Positions 53,716 to 63,167 of a stretch of 64,000 bases of DNA are shown here, one piece after another (position 1 is the first letter of the stretch; the number at the start of each line of letters is the position of its first letter). Location: the NCBI GenBank assembly GCA_018266575.1, contig JAFEAE010000015.1, forward strand, positions 1-64,000, written 5' to 3'. Under the pieces are notes generated by a model, which worked only from the letters and a program-made list of their open reading frames with translations, did no database searches and was not told where the DNA came from. This DNA comes from Bacteroidota bacterium. GTDB taxonomy: Bacteria; Bacteroidota; Bacteroidia; Chitinophagales; Chitinophagaceae. The position numbers and the translations under genes were made by a program.

Positions 53716-53757
53716 ACGCTGAATGCTGCTCGATATAAATGCCTTCAGCGTTTTTTA
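53716..53757 (+). terminator. Terminator after the DUF4197 gene
   Basis: AACGCTGAATGC pairs with GCCTTCAGCGTT, followed by a T run. Neighbouring sequence repeats GCTGAATGCT/CAGCGTT words. Confidence 0.7.
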
Positions 53758-53784
53758 TTGGAATGATGCGTTTGGCTTTCAGCG

Positions 53785-54882
53785 TTAGGCGTTTAGCTTT
53801 GTCCACCATTCGGGATATTGTTGCAATGGATTTTTCAAATCCACTTCTTCACCAATCAATGGTGTGAGTATAGAAATATTTTTTTCTTTTGCTGAAATTG
53901 TAACACGTTTTATCGGGTCATCCCAGGAATGGTTTCCCAATGCAAATTTTGCCCAATGCACAGGCAGCAGTTTTTTGGCTTTGAGATCAATAGCAGCCTG
54001 CACTGTTTCTTCAGGCATCATATGAATGTATTTCCAGCTTTTATCATATTGGCCGCATTCCAAAATTGCAATGTCAAATGGGCTGAATTTATTTCCGATC
54101 TCTTCAAAATGGTTGTCATATCCACTATCGCCACCTATAAAAATTTTCATTGTTGGTGTTTGCAAAACATACGAACACCATAGCGAAGTATCACGTTTCA
54201 AACCTCTTCCTGAAAAATGCCTTCCTGGAGTTACAATAATTTCAAAGCCTTCATCTAAAGTTGCTGTTTGCCACCAATCTTTTTCGATAATATCCTTTTC
54301 ATCAAACCCCCAACACAAAAAATGCGGGGCAACGCCTAATCCGCAAATCACTTTTTTTATCCGGGGTTGTATTTTTTTTATTGTTTCATAATCCAGATGG
54401 TCCCAATGGTCGTGAGAAATGAACAAGTAATCAATGACTGGAATATCTTCAGCTTTATATACATCGCTTCCGGGAAAACTTTTTGTGGTTGATTTTATCG
54501 GTGATGCATAACCGCTTAATACCGGGTCAACAATAATTTTTTTTCCATCAACTTGCATAAAATAGGAAGAATGCCCAAACCAAACGATCAAATTTTTTTG
54601 TGGATCGAGGTTCAGCAAATCAATTTTTTTTGAAGGAAGAGTGACAGGTGGTTTTTTGTTTTCTTTTTTCTCGAAAAAGAATTCTTTAAAAACTGCATAA
54701 TAACTGGCACCCTCAGCAAGGCTCGGTGTATGGTGGATATTTTGAAACCTCCCGTCACGGAAATTAGTTGAGCTGGTTATTTTTTTAAATTCTTTGCCTG
54801 ATGGAAGTTTCCCAAACTTTTGTTGGCGCAAAAAAATAATCACAGAAAAAGAGAGTGCAGCAATAACAGCCAGAACGATCAT
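53785..54882 (-). CDS. Metallo-beta-lactamase-fold hydrolase (UlaG/NAPE-PLD-like)
   Basis: 365 aa, N-terminal membrane anchor (VIAALSFSVIIFL), then an MBL domain: WFGHSSYFMQVDGKKIIVDP, SHDHWDHLDYETI (zinc ligands) and GGDSGYDNHFEEIG. Resembles N-acylphosphatidylethanolamine phospholipase D-like proteins of bacteria. Substrate unknown. Confidence 0.88.
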   Translation of the reverse strand: MIVLAVIAALSFSVIIFLRQQKFGKLPSGKEFKKITSSTNFRDGRFQNIHHTPSLAEGASYYAVFKEFFFEKKENKKPPVTLPSKKIDLLNLDPQKNLIVWFGHSSYFMQVDGKKIIVDPVLSGYASPIKSTTKSFPGSDVYKAEDIPVIDYLFISHDHWDHLDYETIKKIQPRIKKVICGLGVAPHFLCWGFDEKDIIEKDWWQTATLDEGFEIIVTPGRHFSGRGLKRDTSLWCSYVLQTPTMKIFIGGDSGYDNHFEEIGNKFSPFDIAILECGQYDKSWKYIHMMPEETVQAAIDLKAKKLLPVHWAKFALGNHSWDDPIKRVTISAKEKNISILTPLIGEEVDLKNPLQQYPEWWTKLNA

Positions 54883-54969
54883 TCTTCAACTTTTAATTTG
54901 ATAATAGTTTATTTCTTACAAGAAGACGAATATCGTGAAGTTATATTTTAAAGTACCGTGTAATGCGGT

Positions 54970-55761
54970 TTAATTCGTGTTCTTGATTGAATCGGACTGT
55001 ATTTTTATATCGGGGTGCTCCTGTTTCCACTGGTCAATAAAAAAACGGCCGGATTCAAGGATGTATTTATAAAACTCCCAGTCCATTTCGCATGACTTTA
55101 CAAAATCATAACTTGGCCTGTATTGCCGCATGAATGTATCAAGTGCAGGGGCTTCCATTCCTGTAATCCGTTTTACCAAAGCACGCGTGAAACGGTGGTC
55201 AACATATTTATCCTGTTCTTCCTGTATCAATCTTTTTTGAAATGCTTCCATGCGTCGCACACTTTTTCCTTCAAAGAACATATCGAAGTTAAAACCTACG
55301 CCTGCAGCCATTTTTCCGCCACGTCCACCTTTTAGTCTGTCAAGGTATTCGCCACCGCCATAATCGAATATTTTTTCATATTCTTTCCGGTTTTCGAGCG
55401 AATCCAGCTGGTAATCCTTTGGCCATACCAATACTGAAGGAAGTGAATCTACTGCAACATCAATACTCATATCAAACTGATCGGGGTATTCTATTTCTTT
55501 GACGGCAAACTTGTATGTGCTTTTGCCGAGATAAGAAAATGAAATGGAATCGGAATTTGATAACCTGATCTGGTATTTTCCGAGGGAATCAGTTACCGTT
55601 CCCTTACCAGATGTGCTCATCACGCTGACGTTCGCCATGGGAAAACGTTGCGAACGGTCGTACACCGTGCCGCTTATCTGCACCTGGGAATTGCCAAGGT
55701 AGCTTATGCATACTGCAGTCAAAAAAATAATTATTCTTTGCAAGGGTTTTGGCGGGTTCAT
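54970..55761 (-). CDS. Carboxypeptidase-like regulatory-domain protein, secreted
   Basis: 263 aa: signal peptide, then a CarboxypepD_reg-like beta sandwich (about 27-110, ISGTVYDRSQRFPMANVSVM), then a helical, charged remainder with MEAFQKRLIQEEQDKYVDHR. Such domains usually sit on outer-membrane receptors but here stand alone. Function unknown. Confidence 0.8.
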   Translation of the reverse strand: MNPPKPLQRIIIFLTAVCISYLGNSQVQISGTVYDRSQRFPMANVSVMSTSGKGTVTDSLGKYQIRLSNSDSISFSYLGKSTYKFAVKEIEYPDQFDMSIDVAVDSLPSVLVWPKDYQLDSLENRKEYEKIFDYGGGEYLDRLKGGRGGKMAAGVGFNFDMFFEGKSVRRMEAFQKRLIQEEQDKYVDHRFTRALVKRITGMEAPALDTFMRQYRPSYDFVKSCEMDWEFYKYILESGRFFIDQWKQEHPDIKIQSDSIKNTN

Positions 55762-55930
55762 TGCGGGTGAAAACTAAATTACTATTCACATATACGCAAA
55801 AAACAGAAAATGGTTAACAATTCATTTTCGAAAAAATCATACGAAATTGGTTCATATAAAATGAAAATTTAATGACCTCTAAACGCATGTAATCCTTCTT
55901 TCATACATTTAATTAATTTTGATCATTGCC

Positions 55931-57133
55931 ATGATTAAAAACATCGCTTCTTTTATAAAGATCAAACCTGCGGTTGCTGTAGGTTTTTTATTTTCAGTTT
56001 CAAGCCTGCTATTCGGCACATGGGTAGCCGCAATTCCAGGTATTAAATACAGGCTTGGCTTTTCTGATGGCAGCCTGGGTTTGTCGCTCCTGCTTTCACC
56101 GCTTGGTGCAATCACCGGCATGTTATTATCAACAAGGGTATTCAGTAAAATTTCTGTCGGCAACTGGATGATGCGTGGTTATATCGTTATCTGTGTGATA
56201 ATGGTTTTGCAGATAAATTCAGTGAACCGTGTGATGTTCTGGATGTGTTTGTATTGTTATGGTTTGTTCAGTTTTCTAAACGGTGTTTCTGCAAATGCAA
56301 CAGTAAATATTCTTGAAAAAAAATACAATCGCTTGATGATGAGTACCTGCCATGGAATGTACAGTCTTGGTGGTGCAGTGAGTGCAGGCCTTGCGGCGTT
56401 ATTATTCGCCATTCGGATTCCTTCTGCAATACAAATCGTTTTGGTTGCGGTAACGATAATTATCGTAATCCTTTCAAACAAAAAACATTTGCTTACTAAT
56501 ACCGAGATCATTCATTCACGATCAAATTTCAAGCTCCCTTCATTAACGATATTAGGGATATCATTTATCTGCATGGTGAGTTTTATGGCCGAAGGTTGCG
56601 TGGCAGACTGGAGCGCTATTTATTTTAAAGAAGTATTGTTTGCCCCAAAGGCCTTGGTAAGCCTGGGTTACGCGGGGTTTTCTGTTGCCATGACAATTGG
56701 AAGATTAAACGGGGATTCACTTATTGGAAAAATCGGCGGGAAAAAAATTGTTATTGCCGGGTGTTTGTTGGCTGCAACAGGTTTTTTAATAGTGGTAATA
56801 TCGCCTGTTGTGATCAGTGCAATTATCGGGTATATTATGATTGGTTTCGGATGCTGTTGCATTGTGCCTGTTCTTTTCAGCGCTTCGCAAAATATTCCGG
56901 GAGTGAGTACTGTAGAAGGTTTTGCCATGGTAACAACCGGAGGGTTGATTGGTTTCTTAGCGGGCCCGTCCATTATTGGGTTTATTTCCGAAAAAGCAAA
57001 TCTTTCAAAAGGCTTGTCATTGCTCATTTTGATGGAGCTTGCCGCAGCGTTTGCAGCATGGCAGAATAAATTTTTGATAAGAAAAAATATTGTTATAGAA
57101 CCAGAACTGCCGTTTGATGAACAAATCTATTAG
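55931..57133 (+). CDS. MFS transporter (YbjJ/fucose-permease-like)
   Basis: 400 aa with about 12 helices from the ATG at 55931 (MIKNIASFIKIKPAVAVGFL). FGTWVAAIPGIKYRLGFSDG and the loop after helix 7 (GCVADWSAIYFKEV) resemble the YbjJ group. Substrate unknown. Confidence 0.85.
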   Translation: MIKNIASFIKIKPAVAVGFLFSVSSLLFGTWVAAIPGIKYRLGFSDGSLGLSLLLSPLGAITGMLLSTRVFSKISVGNWMMRGYIVICVIMVLQINSVNRVMFWMCLYCYGLFSFLNGVSANATVNILEKKYNRLMMSTCHGMYSLGGAVSAGLAALLFAIRIPSAIQIVLVAVTIIIVILSNKKHLLTNTEIIHSRSNFKLPSLTILGISFICMVSFMAEGCVADWSAIYFKEVLFAPKALVSLGYAGFSVAMTIGRLNGDSLIGKIGGKKIVIAGCLLAATGFLIVVISPVVISAIIGYIMIGFGCCCIVPVLFSASQNIPGVSTVEGFAMVTTGGLIGFLAGPSIIGFISEKANLSKGLSLLILMELAAAFAAWQNKFLIRKNIVIEPELPFDEQIY

Positions 57134-57221
57134 TGGAGAATAAATAATGGACAATTTATAATTTAAATGCCAAAAAATCATTGGGCATCAATTCTAACTA
57201 CTCTACCTTCTTACTTCTTGC

Positions 57222-58052
57222 TTAGAACAACGTCAACTGCGTGTGTGTATTAACGTTAGCTTTTTTTCTTGATGAAGTTCCGTTTAAATCCTCGATACAA
57301 AAAACTGGTGTTTCTTTATACCTCGACGCAACAGTAATTTCTACATTTCCTGAATGTTCTGAAAAAATGCTTTCCACCAGGCTCATGCTGTTGTTATTTT
57401 TGGAAAGATGGGATAGGATAAGATGAGAAAGGTTTTTGCCTTTATGTCTCAGAAAAAGATCAAGTGCCTGCATATTGGAAAGATGGCCGTTATCGCTACT
57501 GATCCTTCTTTTCAGGTGTACAGGATAATTTCCTTTTTCCAACATATCCTCGCAATAATTTGCTTCTAAAAATGCTGCATTGCATTGTTTGAAATATTTT
57601 ATTACATGTTTGCAAGGGCTTCCGATATCTGTAAATACGCCGATATTTACAGCATCTCCGGAAATAATAAAACTATGAGGGTCGCTTGCATCATGAAATT
57701 TCGGAAACGGAGTTATCGAAAGATTTCCGATTGCTATTGAAGTGTGTGCTGTGAATGAATGTACCAAATGTTTTTCTATCGGGATTCCGCTTGATGCCAA
57801 TGTTGCATTGGTAATGTAGACCGGTAGCTGGTATTTTTTTGATATTCCCGGAATGCCGGTAATATGATCAGAATGTTCATGCGACACAAAAATGGCTTTC
57901 ACTTTTTCCATCACCAAGCCAAGCTTTTTCATACGCTTTTCTGTTTCCCTGCAGGAAATCCCGGCATCAATCAGTACGGCTTCATGTTCATTGCCGATAT
58001 AATAACAGTTTCCGTTGCTCCCCGAATTCAGTGATGTGATGTAAACAGGCAT
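57222..58052 (-). CDS. Metallo-beta-lactamase-fold hydrolase (YycJ-like)
   Basis: 276 aa. SLNSGSNGNCYYIGNEHEAV and LIDAGISCRETEKRMKKLGL lead into the zinc motif FVSHEHSDHITGIPG, with VFTDIGSPCKHVI and LSHLSKNNN later. The C-terminus ends in a short Asn/Thr-rich segment. YycJ/WalJ homologues are linked to cell-wall or DNA-end processing elsewhere; role here is inferred. Confidence 0.88.
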   Translation of the reverse strand: MPVYITSLNSGSNGNCYYIGNEHEAVLIDAGISCRETEKRMKKLGLVMEKVKAIFVSHEHSDHITGIPGISKKYQLPVYITNATLASSGIPIEKHLVHSFTAHTSIAIGNLSITPFPKFHDASDPHSFIISGDAVNIGVFTDIGSPCKHVIKYFKQCNAAFLEANYCEDMLEKGNYPVHLKRRISSDNGHLSNMQALDLFLRHKGKNLSHLILSHLSKNNNSMSLVESIFSEHSGNVEITVASRYKETPVFCIEDLNGTSSRKKANVNTHTQLTLF

Positions 58053-58124
58053 GGATCAAAAGTAAAAACTAATTTTCTAAAAAATAAAAACTAAAAGATT
58101 TCCAAACTTACAACTTACCACTGA

Positions 58125-58943
58125 CTACTTGCCACTCGTCTTCCCTAACCATAACAGCGCATCAATCACCAATTTATTTTGAACATCATTTGCAAATTGA
58201 AATGATAATTCTTTATTGGTGTGGTTGTCGTAATCAATATCGTTATGCCCCATGTTTATATAAAGCATTCTATATTTCGTATTTGTCCATACAACGGGGT
58301 AGTAGCCGCTATGCCAGATCTCATAAGGTTTCGGTCCTGTTCCCAATGGAAAACTTGTTGAATCAATCGAGAGTAAAATTTTGATGTCAGGTTTTTTTCT
58401 CAGATCATTTTCCCAGCAATACCATTCATTTGGCGACGATTTAAATGTTTGCGGCAAATCTTTTGTTGCCGGATGCATATTATCTTCCACACGTAAGATC
58501 GCAGAAGTAGGATGCCACGTATTGCTTTTATATTGGCCTGCGCCAATAAATTCATTGTGATACCAATCCCAGTTTTGCGGAAAGTCGGAAGGCGTTAATG
58601 CAAAACCTGCAAAATGAAAACCGATCCATCCGCCGCCATGCTCCATGTAATTTTTAAATGCAATGCGTTGCAACGAATCTTCCGGCCTTGTATCTAAAAA
58701 AAGCACAACCTGGTAATTCGAAAGAAATTTTTCATTCAAATTCGTCCAGTCATTTGTTGAATCATATTGAAAATGATATTGCAACGCTATCTTAGGGAAA
58801 AAACGATTGCATTCATGTACAAAACTGATGTGAGCGAGATCGCTTTTTGCAGTATAAAATGCAACAACTTTAAATTTTGGTTTTTGCGCATTTGAAATAC
58901 TAACAGTAATTGCACATGCAAAAAAAATAACAATGTTCTTCAT
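58125..58943 (-). CDS. ThuA-like glutamine-amidotransferase-fold protein, secreted
   Basis: 272 aa with signal peptide (FFACAITVSISNAQ). The ThuA fold is seen in VVAFYTAKSDLAHISFVHEC, YMEHGGGWIGFHFAG and PVVWTNTKYRMLYINMGHND. ThuA-like domains are often in sugar metabolism loci; no such genes are adjacent. Confidence 0.87.
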   Translation of the reverse strand: MKNIVIFFACAITVSISNAQKPKFKVVAFYTAKSDLAHISFVHECNRFFPKIALQYHFQYDSTNDWTNLNEKFLSNYQVVLFLDTRPEDSLQRIAFKNYMEHGGGWIGFHFAGFALTPSDFPQNWDWYHNEFIGAGQYKSNTWHPTSAILRVEDNMHPATKDLPQTFKSSPNEWYCWENDLRKKPDIKILLSIDSTSFPLGTGPKPYEIWHSGYYPVVWTNTKYRMLYINMGHNDIDYDNHTNKELSFQFANDVQNKLVIDALLWLGKTSGK

Positions 58944-59000
58944 AATTTATCAGGAGTGATGATTTAATTTCTTCCATTGAAAATAAGTTTTTTTATTTTG

Positions 59001-59095
59001 TTACCGTCATTTGTTCTTTTTTCAGCATCGTTGCCTTCGATTCTTCCAGTGGAAGAATCGCACTCTTGTACGGAAGAAATTCTATTGAGCAATCG
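59001..59095 (-). repeat. Dispersed intergenic repeat, copy H (different palindrome)
   Basis: GTTACCGTCATTTGTTCTTT and AGCATCGTTGCCT match the family, then a perfect 10-bp palindrome (CGATTCTTCC, AGT, GGAAGAATCG; 59038-59060) occupies the internal site, then TCGCACTCTTGTACGGAAG and ATTCTATTGAGC. The palindrome is unrelated to that of copies B, C and E. Confidence 0.8.
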
Positions 59096-59219
59096 TTTGA
59101 ACTATGATTTACCTGATTTTTTTGAAACGTATGATTTTCGTTATTGCAAAAATGTATTTTGCCGGTTATAAACCAATCAGGGAACAACTGGTCTTCACTA
59201 CAGTAGTACAAAAGCTTAA

Positions 59220-59325
59220 TCGAAGCTCCTCCCGGAAACGGGCTGTACATCCCTGCCCGTCCGGCAAGCGGGGTTTCCGGGTTGCTTTTTTTGGTTCTTT
59301 TTTGGCAATGCAAAAAAGAACAAGA
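59220..59325. repeat. Second intergenic element with a terminator-like hairpin
   Basis: A GC-rich segment (GGAAACGGGCTGTACATC and CTTGCCGGACGGGCAGGG on the other strand) precedes GTTCTTTTTTG/CAAAAAAGAAC (59294-59304 with 59311-59321). The short ORFs that cross it are not gene-like. Similar strings are familiar from other Bacteroidota genomes. Confidence 0.5.
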
Positions 59326-59408
59326 ACATACAACGAACTTTAAATTCTACAATGAATTTTAATAACCCAACATATTATTTCGTTAATAAAAACTAACTTC
59401 AAATCGTT

Positions 59409-59831
59409 ATGGAAGAACAAAATATTTCCCCGAAAGAAGTGCTTGATATCATGCTGCATCACGATAATTTTTCTAAATGGCTTGGACTGCAAATCGATGA
59501 ACATCGGGAAGGCTATTGCAAACTGCATTTTCGTGTTACAGATGTTATGCTAAATGGGTTTCGTAATATTCATGGCGGTGTTTTATTTTCGGCATCCGAT
59601 TCAGCATTTGCATTTGCCTGCAATTCGCATGGCACACTTACAGTTGCGCTGGATGCTTCCATTAATTTTATGCGCCAGGTCGGGGCGGGTGAAATATTAA
59701 CTGTTGAAGCTGAACAAGTGTATTTGGGAAATAAAACCGGTGTTTATGAAATCCGCACTACCAATGAAAAAAATGAATTGGTTTGCACATTTAAAGGAAC
59801 AGCATACCGTACTTCAAAACAAGTAAAATAA
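59409..59831 (+). CDS. PaaI-type hotdog thioesterase
   Basis: 140 aa. MLNGFRNIHGGVLFSASDSA F has the HGG motif and following helix of the PaaI/YbdB family, with ALDASINFMRQVGAGEILTV next. Removes CoA from aryl or acyl esters. Not linked here to phenylacetate genes; 23 bases upstream of the YciI gene. Confidence 0.9.
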   Translation: MEEQNISPKEVLDIMLHHDNFSKWLGLQIDEHREGYCKLHFRVTDVMLNGFRNIHGGVLFSASDSAFAFACNSHGTLTVALDASINFMRQVGAGEILTVEAEQVYLGNKTGVYEIRTTNEKNELVCTFKGTAYRTSKQVK

Positions 59832-59854
59832 GTTTATAAATAAATAATTATATC

Positions 59855-60145
59855 ATGCCACAATTTCTAATTCTCGCTGATGATTATAAAGATGCAGATG
59901 CATTGAACCGAAGGCTCGCCGTTCGCCAGGAACATCTTAAAAGAGTGCGTGCAGATAAAACCACCGGAAAATTTATTATAGGCGGTGCCAAACTGAATGA
60001 GGCAAATCAAATGCACGGATCCATGTTGCTGGTTGAATTTGAGAGCGAAGAAGCTGCTAAAGAATGGATCAAACTTGACCCTTATGTTACAGGAAAAGTA
60101 TGGGAACATATACAGGTCATTCCGTTCAGGATCGCTGAAGTGTAA
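59855..60145 (+). CDS. YciI-like protein
   Basis: 96 aa ferredoxin-like fold: PQFLILADDYKDADALNRRL, FIIGGAKLNEANQMHGSMLL and AAKEWIKLDPYVTGKVWEHI. Family function is unsettled. Part of a run of short-gap genes from 59409 to 61939. Confidence 0.88.
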   Translation: MPQFLILADDYKDADALNRRLAVRQEHLKRVRADKTTGKFIIGGAKLNEANQMHGSMLLVEFESEEAAKEWIKLDPYVTGKVWEHIQVIPFRIAEV

Positions 60146-60170
60146 TTAATTTTATCTGAAAGAATGAGCT

Positions 60171-60656
60171 ATGAGATCGGCAACAGTAAATGAATTGAAA
60201 AACGAACTGGAAAATCTTCCTGCAACTGAATTGAAAGAACTTTGTCTGCGGCTTGCGAAGTTCAAAAAAGAAAATAAGGAATTACTCACCTATTTACTCT
60301 TTGAAGCAAATGATGAAGAAAACTATATTAAGAATGTGAAGAGTGAAATGGATGAGCAATTTGCTTCGATGAATAAAAGCAACCTGTATTTTTCCAAAAA
60401 AACGATCCGGAAAATTTTGCGCAGTGTCAATAAATATATCCGCTATACCGGGTCAAAGCAATTGGAGATAGAATTATTAACACATTTCTGTATTTCAATT
60501 AATGAATCAGGAATTGCATTTCAATCAAGTACCGCACTTTTAAATTTATATAATACGCAGGTAAAAAAAATAAATGCAGCAATTTTAACCCTGCATGAAG
60601 ACTTGCAATACGATTATTTACAGGAATTGAAAAAATCAGGTGTGAGTGTATTGTAG
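60171..60656 (+). CDS. DUF6155-like helical protein
   Basis: 161 aa, almost entirely helical and charged, with LPATELKELCLRLAKFKKEN and FSKKTIRKILRSVNKYIRYT. Typical of a small Bacteroidota family of unknown function. 25 bases after the YciI gene and 38 before hutI. Confidence 0.7.
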   Translation: MRSATVNELKNELENLPATELKELCLRLAKFKKENKELLTYLLFEANDEENYIKNVKSEMDEQFASMNKSNLYFSKKTIRKILRSVNKYIRYTGSKQLEIELLTHFCISINESGIAFQSSTALLNLYNTQVKKINAAILTLHEDLQYDYLQELKKSGVSVL

Positions 60657-60694
60657 GGTTTAACAAAAAAATAAAGAATTTATTAACTTTCAAC

Positions 60695-61939
60695 ATGGCA
60701 ACAACCGTTATTACCAACATTAAACAGCTTGTCAACACGCGAAAAGAAAATCGTATGCTTCGTGGAAAAGAATTGGCTGATTTGCCATGCATCGATAATG
60801 CGTATTTAATTATAGAAGACGGAGTGATTGCAGAATTCGGTGAAATGCAAGAATTAAAAGCGAACATCAATCATCGGGCAACGGCCATCGATGGCTCCGG
60901 CCAATTTGTTTTGCCCGCATGGTGCGACAGCCACACGCATCTTGTTTTTTCGGGAAGCAGGGAAGAAGAATTTGTTGATAAGATCAAAGGTTTGAGCTAT
61001 GCCGAGATTAATGCGAAAGGCGGCGGAATTTTAAATTCGACAAAAAAATTAAATGCAACTTCAGAAGATGTATTATTCAACCTCGCATGGAAACGCCTGG
61101 AAGAAATAAGCTTGCTGGGAACCGGCGCAGTGGAAATTAAAAGCGGTTACGGGTTAACGTTAGATGGCGAATTAAAAATGCTACGTGTTATCAAACGGCT
61201 TAGGGGAAAGTCAAATCTTACTATAAAATCAACATTTCTTGCGGCGCATAGTTACCCGGTTGAATACCGGGAAAATCATCCGGGCTACATTGATCTGATC
61301 ATTCATAAAATGCTGCCAACAATTGCTGCAGAAAAATTAGCAGATTATATCGACGTCTTTTGTGAAAAAGGATTTTTTAACGTGGAAGAAATGGAAACGA
61401 TTTGCAAAGCAGGTATGAGTTATGGATTGAAACCAAAACTACACGTGAACCAGCTGAACAGCATCGGTGGGATCCAATCAGGTATAAGGATGAATGCACT
61501 TTCGTTAGACCATCTTGAAACGATGACAGAAGATGATATAACTGCGTTAAGCCAATCTGAAACGATAGGAACTTTATTGCCCACTGCTGCATTCTTCTTG
61601 CGGATGCCGTTTCAACCGGCGAGACAATTGATCGATGCAGGTTGTGTGGTAGCATTGGCTTCTGATTATAATCCCGGTTCGTCTCCATCGGGTAATATGA
61701 ATTTTGTTGTTGCATTAAGTTGCATCCAGTTAAAAATGTTGCCGGAAGAAGCGATAAATGCGGCCACCCTTAATGGCGCTTATGCGTTACAGTTAGAAAA
61801 AGAATTGGGAAGTATCTCCGTTGGCAAAAAAGCCAATCTCATTTTTACAAAGAAAATCCCTTCAGCAGCGTCCCTGCCTTATAATTTTGGCACGAATTTG
61901 ATAGATAAAGTAATGATCGGGGGAGAATTCCTGTCTTAA
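60695..61939 (+). CDS. hutI: Imidazolonepropionase
   Basis: 414 aa metal-dependent amidohydrolase, third step of histidine degradation (imidazolonepropionate to N-formiminoglutamate). Metal and substrate motifs: PAWCDSHTHLVFSG, EIKSGYGLT, FLAAHSYPVEYR, LHVNQLNSIGG, SLDHLE and ASDYNPGSSPSGNM. hutH and hutU are not in view, but ftcD follows one gene later. Confidence 0.96.
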   Translation: MATTVITNIKQLVNTRKENRMLRGKELADLPCIDNAYLIIEDGVIAEFGEMQELKANINHRATAIDGSGQFVLPAWCDSHTHLVFSGSREEEFVDKIKGLSYAEINAKGGGILNSTKKLNATSEDVLFNLAWKRLEEISLLGTGAVEIKSGYGLTLDGELKMLRVIKRLRGKSNLTIKSTFLAAHSYPVEYRENHPGYIDLIIHKMLPTIAAEKLADYIDVFCEKGFFNVEEMETICKAGMSYGLKPKLHVNQLNSIGGIQSGIRMNALSLDHLETMTEDDITALSQSETIGTLLPTAAFFLRMPFQPARQLIDAGCVVALASDYNPGSSPSGNMNFVVALSCIQLKMLPEEAINAATLNGAYALQLEKELGSISVGKKANLIFTKKIPSAASLPYNFGTNLIDKVMIGGEFLS

Positions 61940-61955
61940 TCTAAACTCTATATGC

Positions 61956-63158
61956 ATGAAAAACTTTTCCGCTGAATTATTGATCATTATTGTCAGCTCA
62001 GTTGTAGTGCTCTCTTACCTGTTTTCCATTTTGTCCCGTTATATCCGTGTCCCGTCTGTCCTCCTGTTACTTTTTGCAGGCATTGTTGCAAAACTTGTTA
62101 CCGAAGACCAGGGAATACATTTGCAATTCCCGGAATACCTGGTGGAAGTGTTAGGCAGTATCGGGTTGATCATGATCGTGCTTGAAGCAGGGCTAGACCT
62201 CAAACTTAACCGCAGCAAAGTTGTTTTGATACGGAATTCATTTATAGCTGCACTTGTGATCTTTGCAATTTCTGTTGCGGGCATTTCCGCAGTGTTGCAT
62301 TTCTGGCTTAATGAAGAAACAAGGAAGTGCATTGTGTATGCAATTCCGCTTTCCATCATGAGCAGCTCGATAGTTATTCCAAGCCTTCATCATCTAAGCG
62401 AAGAAAAAAAGGAGTTCCTTGTTTATGAAGCATCTTTCAGCGATATCATCGGCATCCTGGCGTTCAATTATTTTACCGGAAGTGAGATACTTTCCGGGCG
62501 TGCGGTTGGGGGTTTTTTTCTTCATATCATTATAGCAGTTATTTTATCGCTCGTTTTTTCTATCCTGTTATTTCTTATTATTACGAAGTCGAAATTAAAT
62601 GTGCGGTTCTTTTTAATTTTCGCACTGCTGCTCATTTTGTATGAAGGTGGTAAATTGTTAAGCCTGCCTTCACTGATCATCATTCTTGTATTCGGTTTGT
62701 TGATGAATAACTGGGCTCTGGTAAAGATCAGGCAGATCAATACACTTTTTCCGGAAGAGCAGGTAAAAGAAACGACAATGTTGCTTCATTCGTTAACTGC
62801 GGAAAGCTCTTTCCTTATCCGTACGTTCTTTTTTATTTTATTCGGATTTTCTATTGATATAAAAGCTGCGCTTCAATCTGAAGTAGTGATGATCGGGAGC
62901 GCACTCATACTGGTCCTTTTCATAGCAAGATATTTATACCTGCGCTTCTTTTTGCATGAAAGTGTTTATCCCGAAGTGATGTTCATTCCGCGTGGATTGA
63001 TCACGATCCTGCTTTTTTATAAAATACCTGAATCGCTCCAGCTTAAAACTTTTGATGGAGGGATTTTATTCTTTGTGATATTGGTGAGTAGCATTATCAT
63101 GATGCTCGGCATGGTGTTTTATAAAAAACAACAAGCGGATATTGCGGAGAGCGTATAG
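61956..63158 (+). CDS. Cation/proton antiporter (CPA superfamily)
   Basis: 400 aa, about 12 helices, NhaP/KefB-like core: SRYIRVPSVLLLLFAGIVAK, LEAGLDLKLNRSKVVLIRNS and EASFSDIIGILAFNYF, where the last contains the Asp of the exchange site. No cytoplasmic RCK domain. 16 bases after hutI; it may move a cation linked to histidine use, by position only. Confidence 0.88.
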   Translation: MKNFSAELLIIIVSSVVVLSYLFSILSRYIRVPSVLLLLFAGIVAKLVTEDQGIHLQFPEYLVEVLGSIGLIMIVLEAGLDLKLNRSKVVLIRNSFIAALVIFAISVAGISAVLHFWLNEETRKCIVYAIPLSIMSSSIVIPSLHHLSEEKKEFLVYEASFSDIIGILAFNYFTGSEILSGRAVGGFFLHIIIAVILSLVFSILLFLIITKSKLNVRFFLIFALLLILYEGGKLLSLPSLIIILVFGLLMNNWALVKIRQINTLFPEEQVKETTMLLHSLTAESSFLIRTFFFILFGFSIDIKAALQSEVVMIGSALILVLFIARYLYLRFFLHESVYPEVMFIPRGLITILLFYKIPESLQLKTFDGGILFFVILVSSIIMMLGMVFYKKQQADIAESV

Positions 63159-63167
63159 AAAAACAAT

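Noticed and set aside
58993-59343. Overlapping small ORFs between the ThuA-like and PaaI-like genes
   Set aside because: They translate dispersed repeat elements on both strands and show no signal of a real protein.
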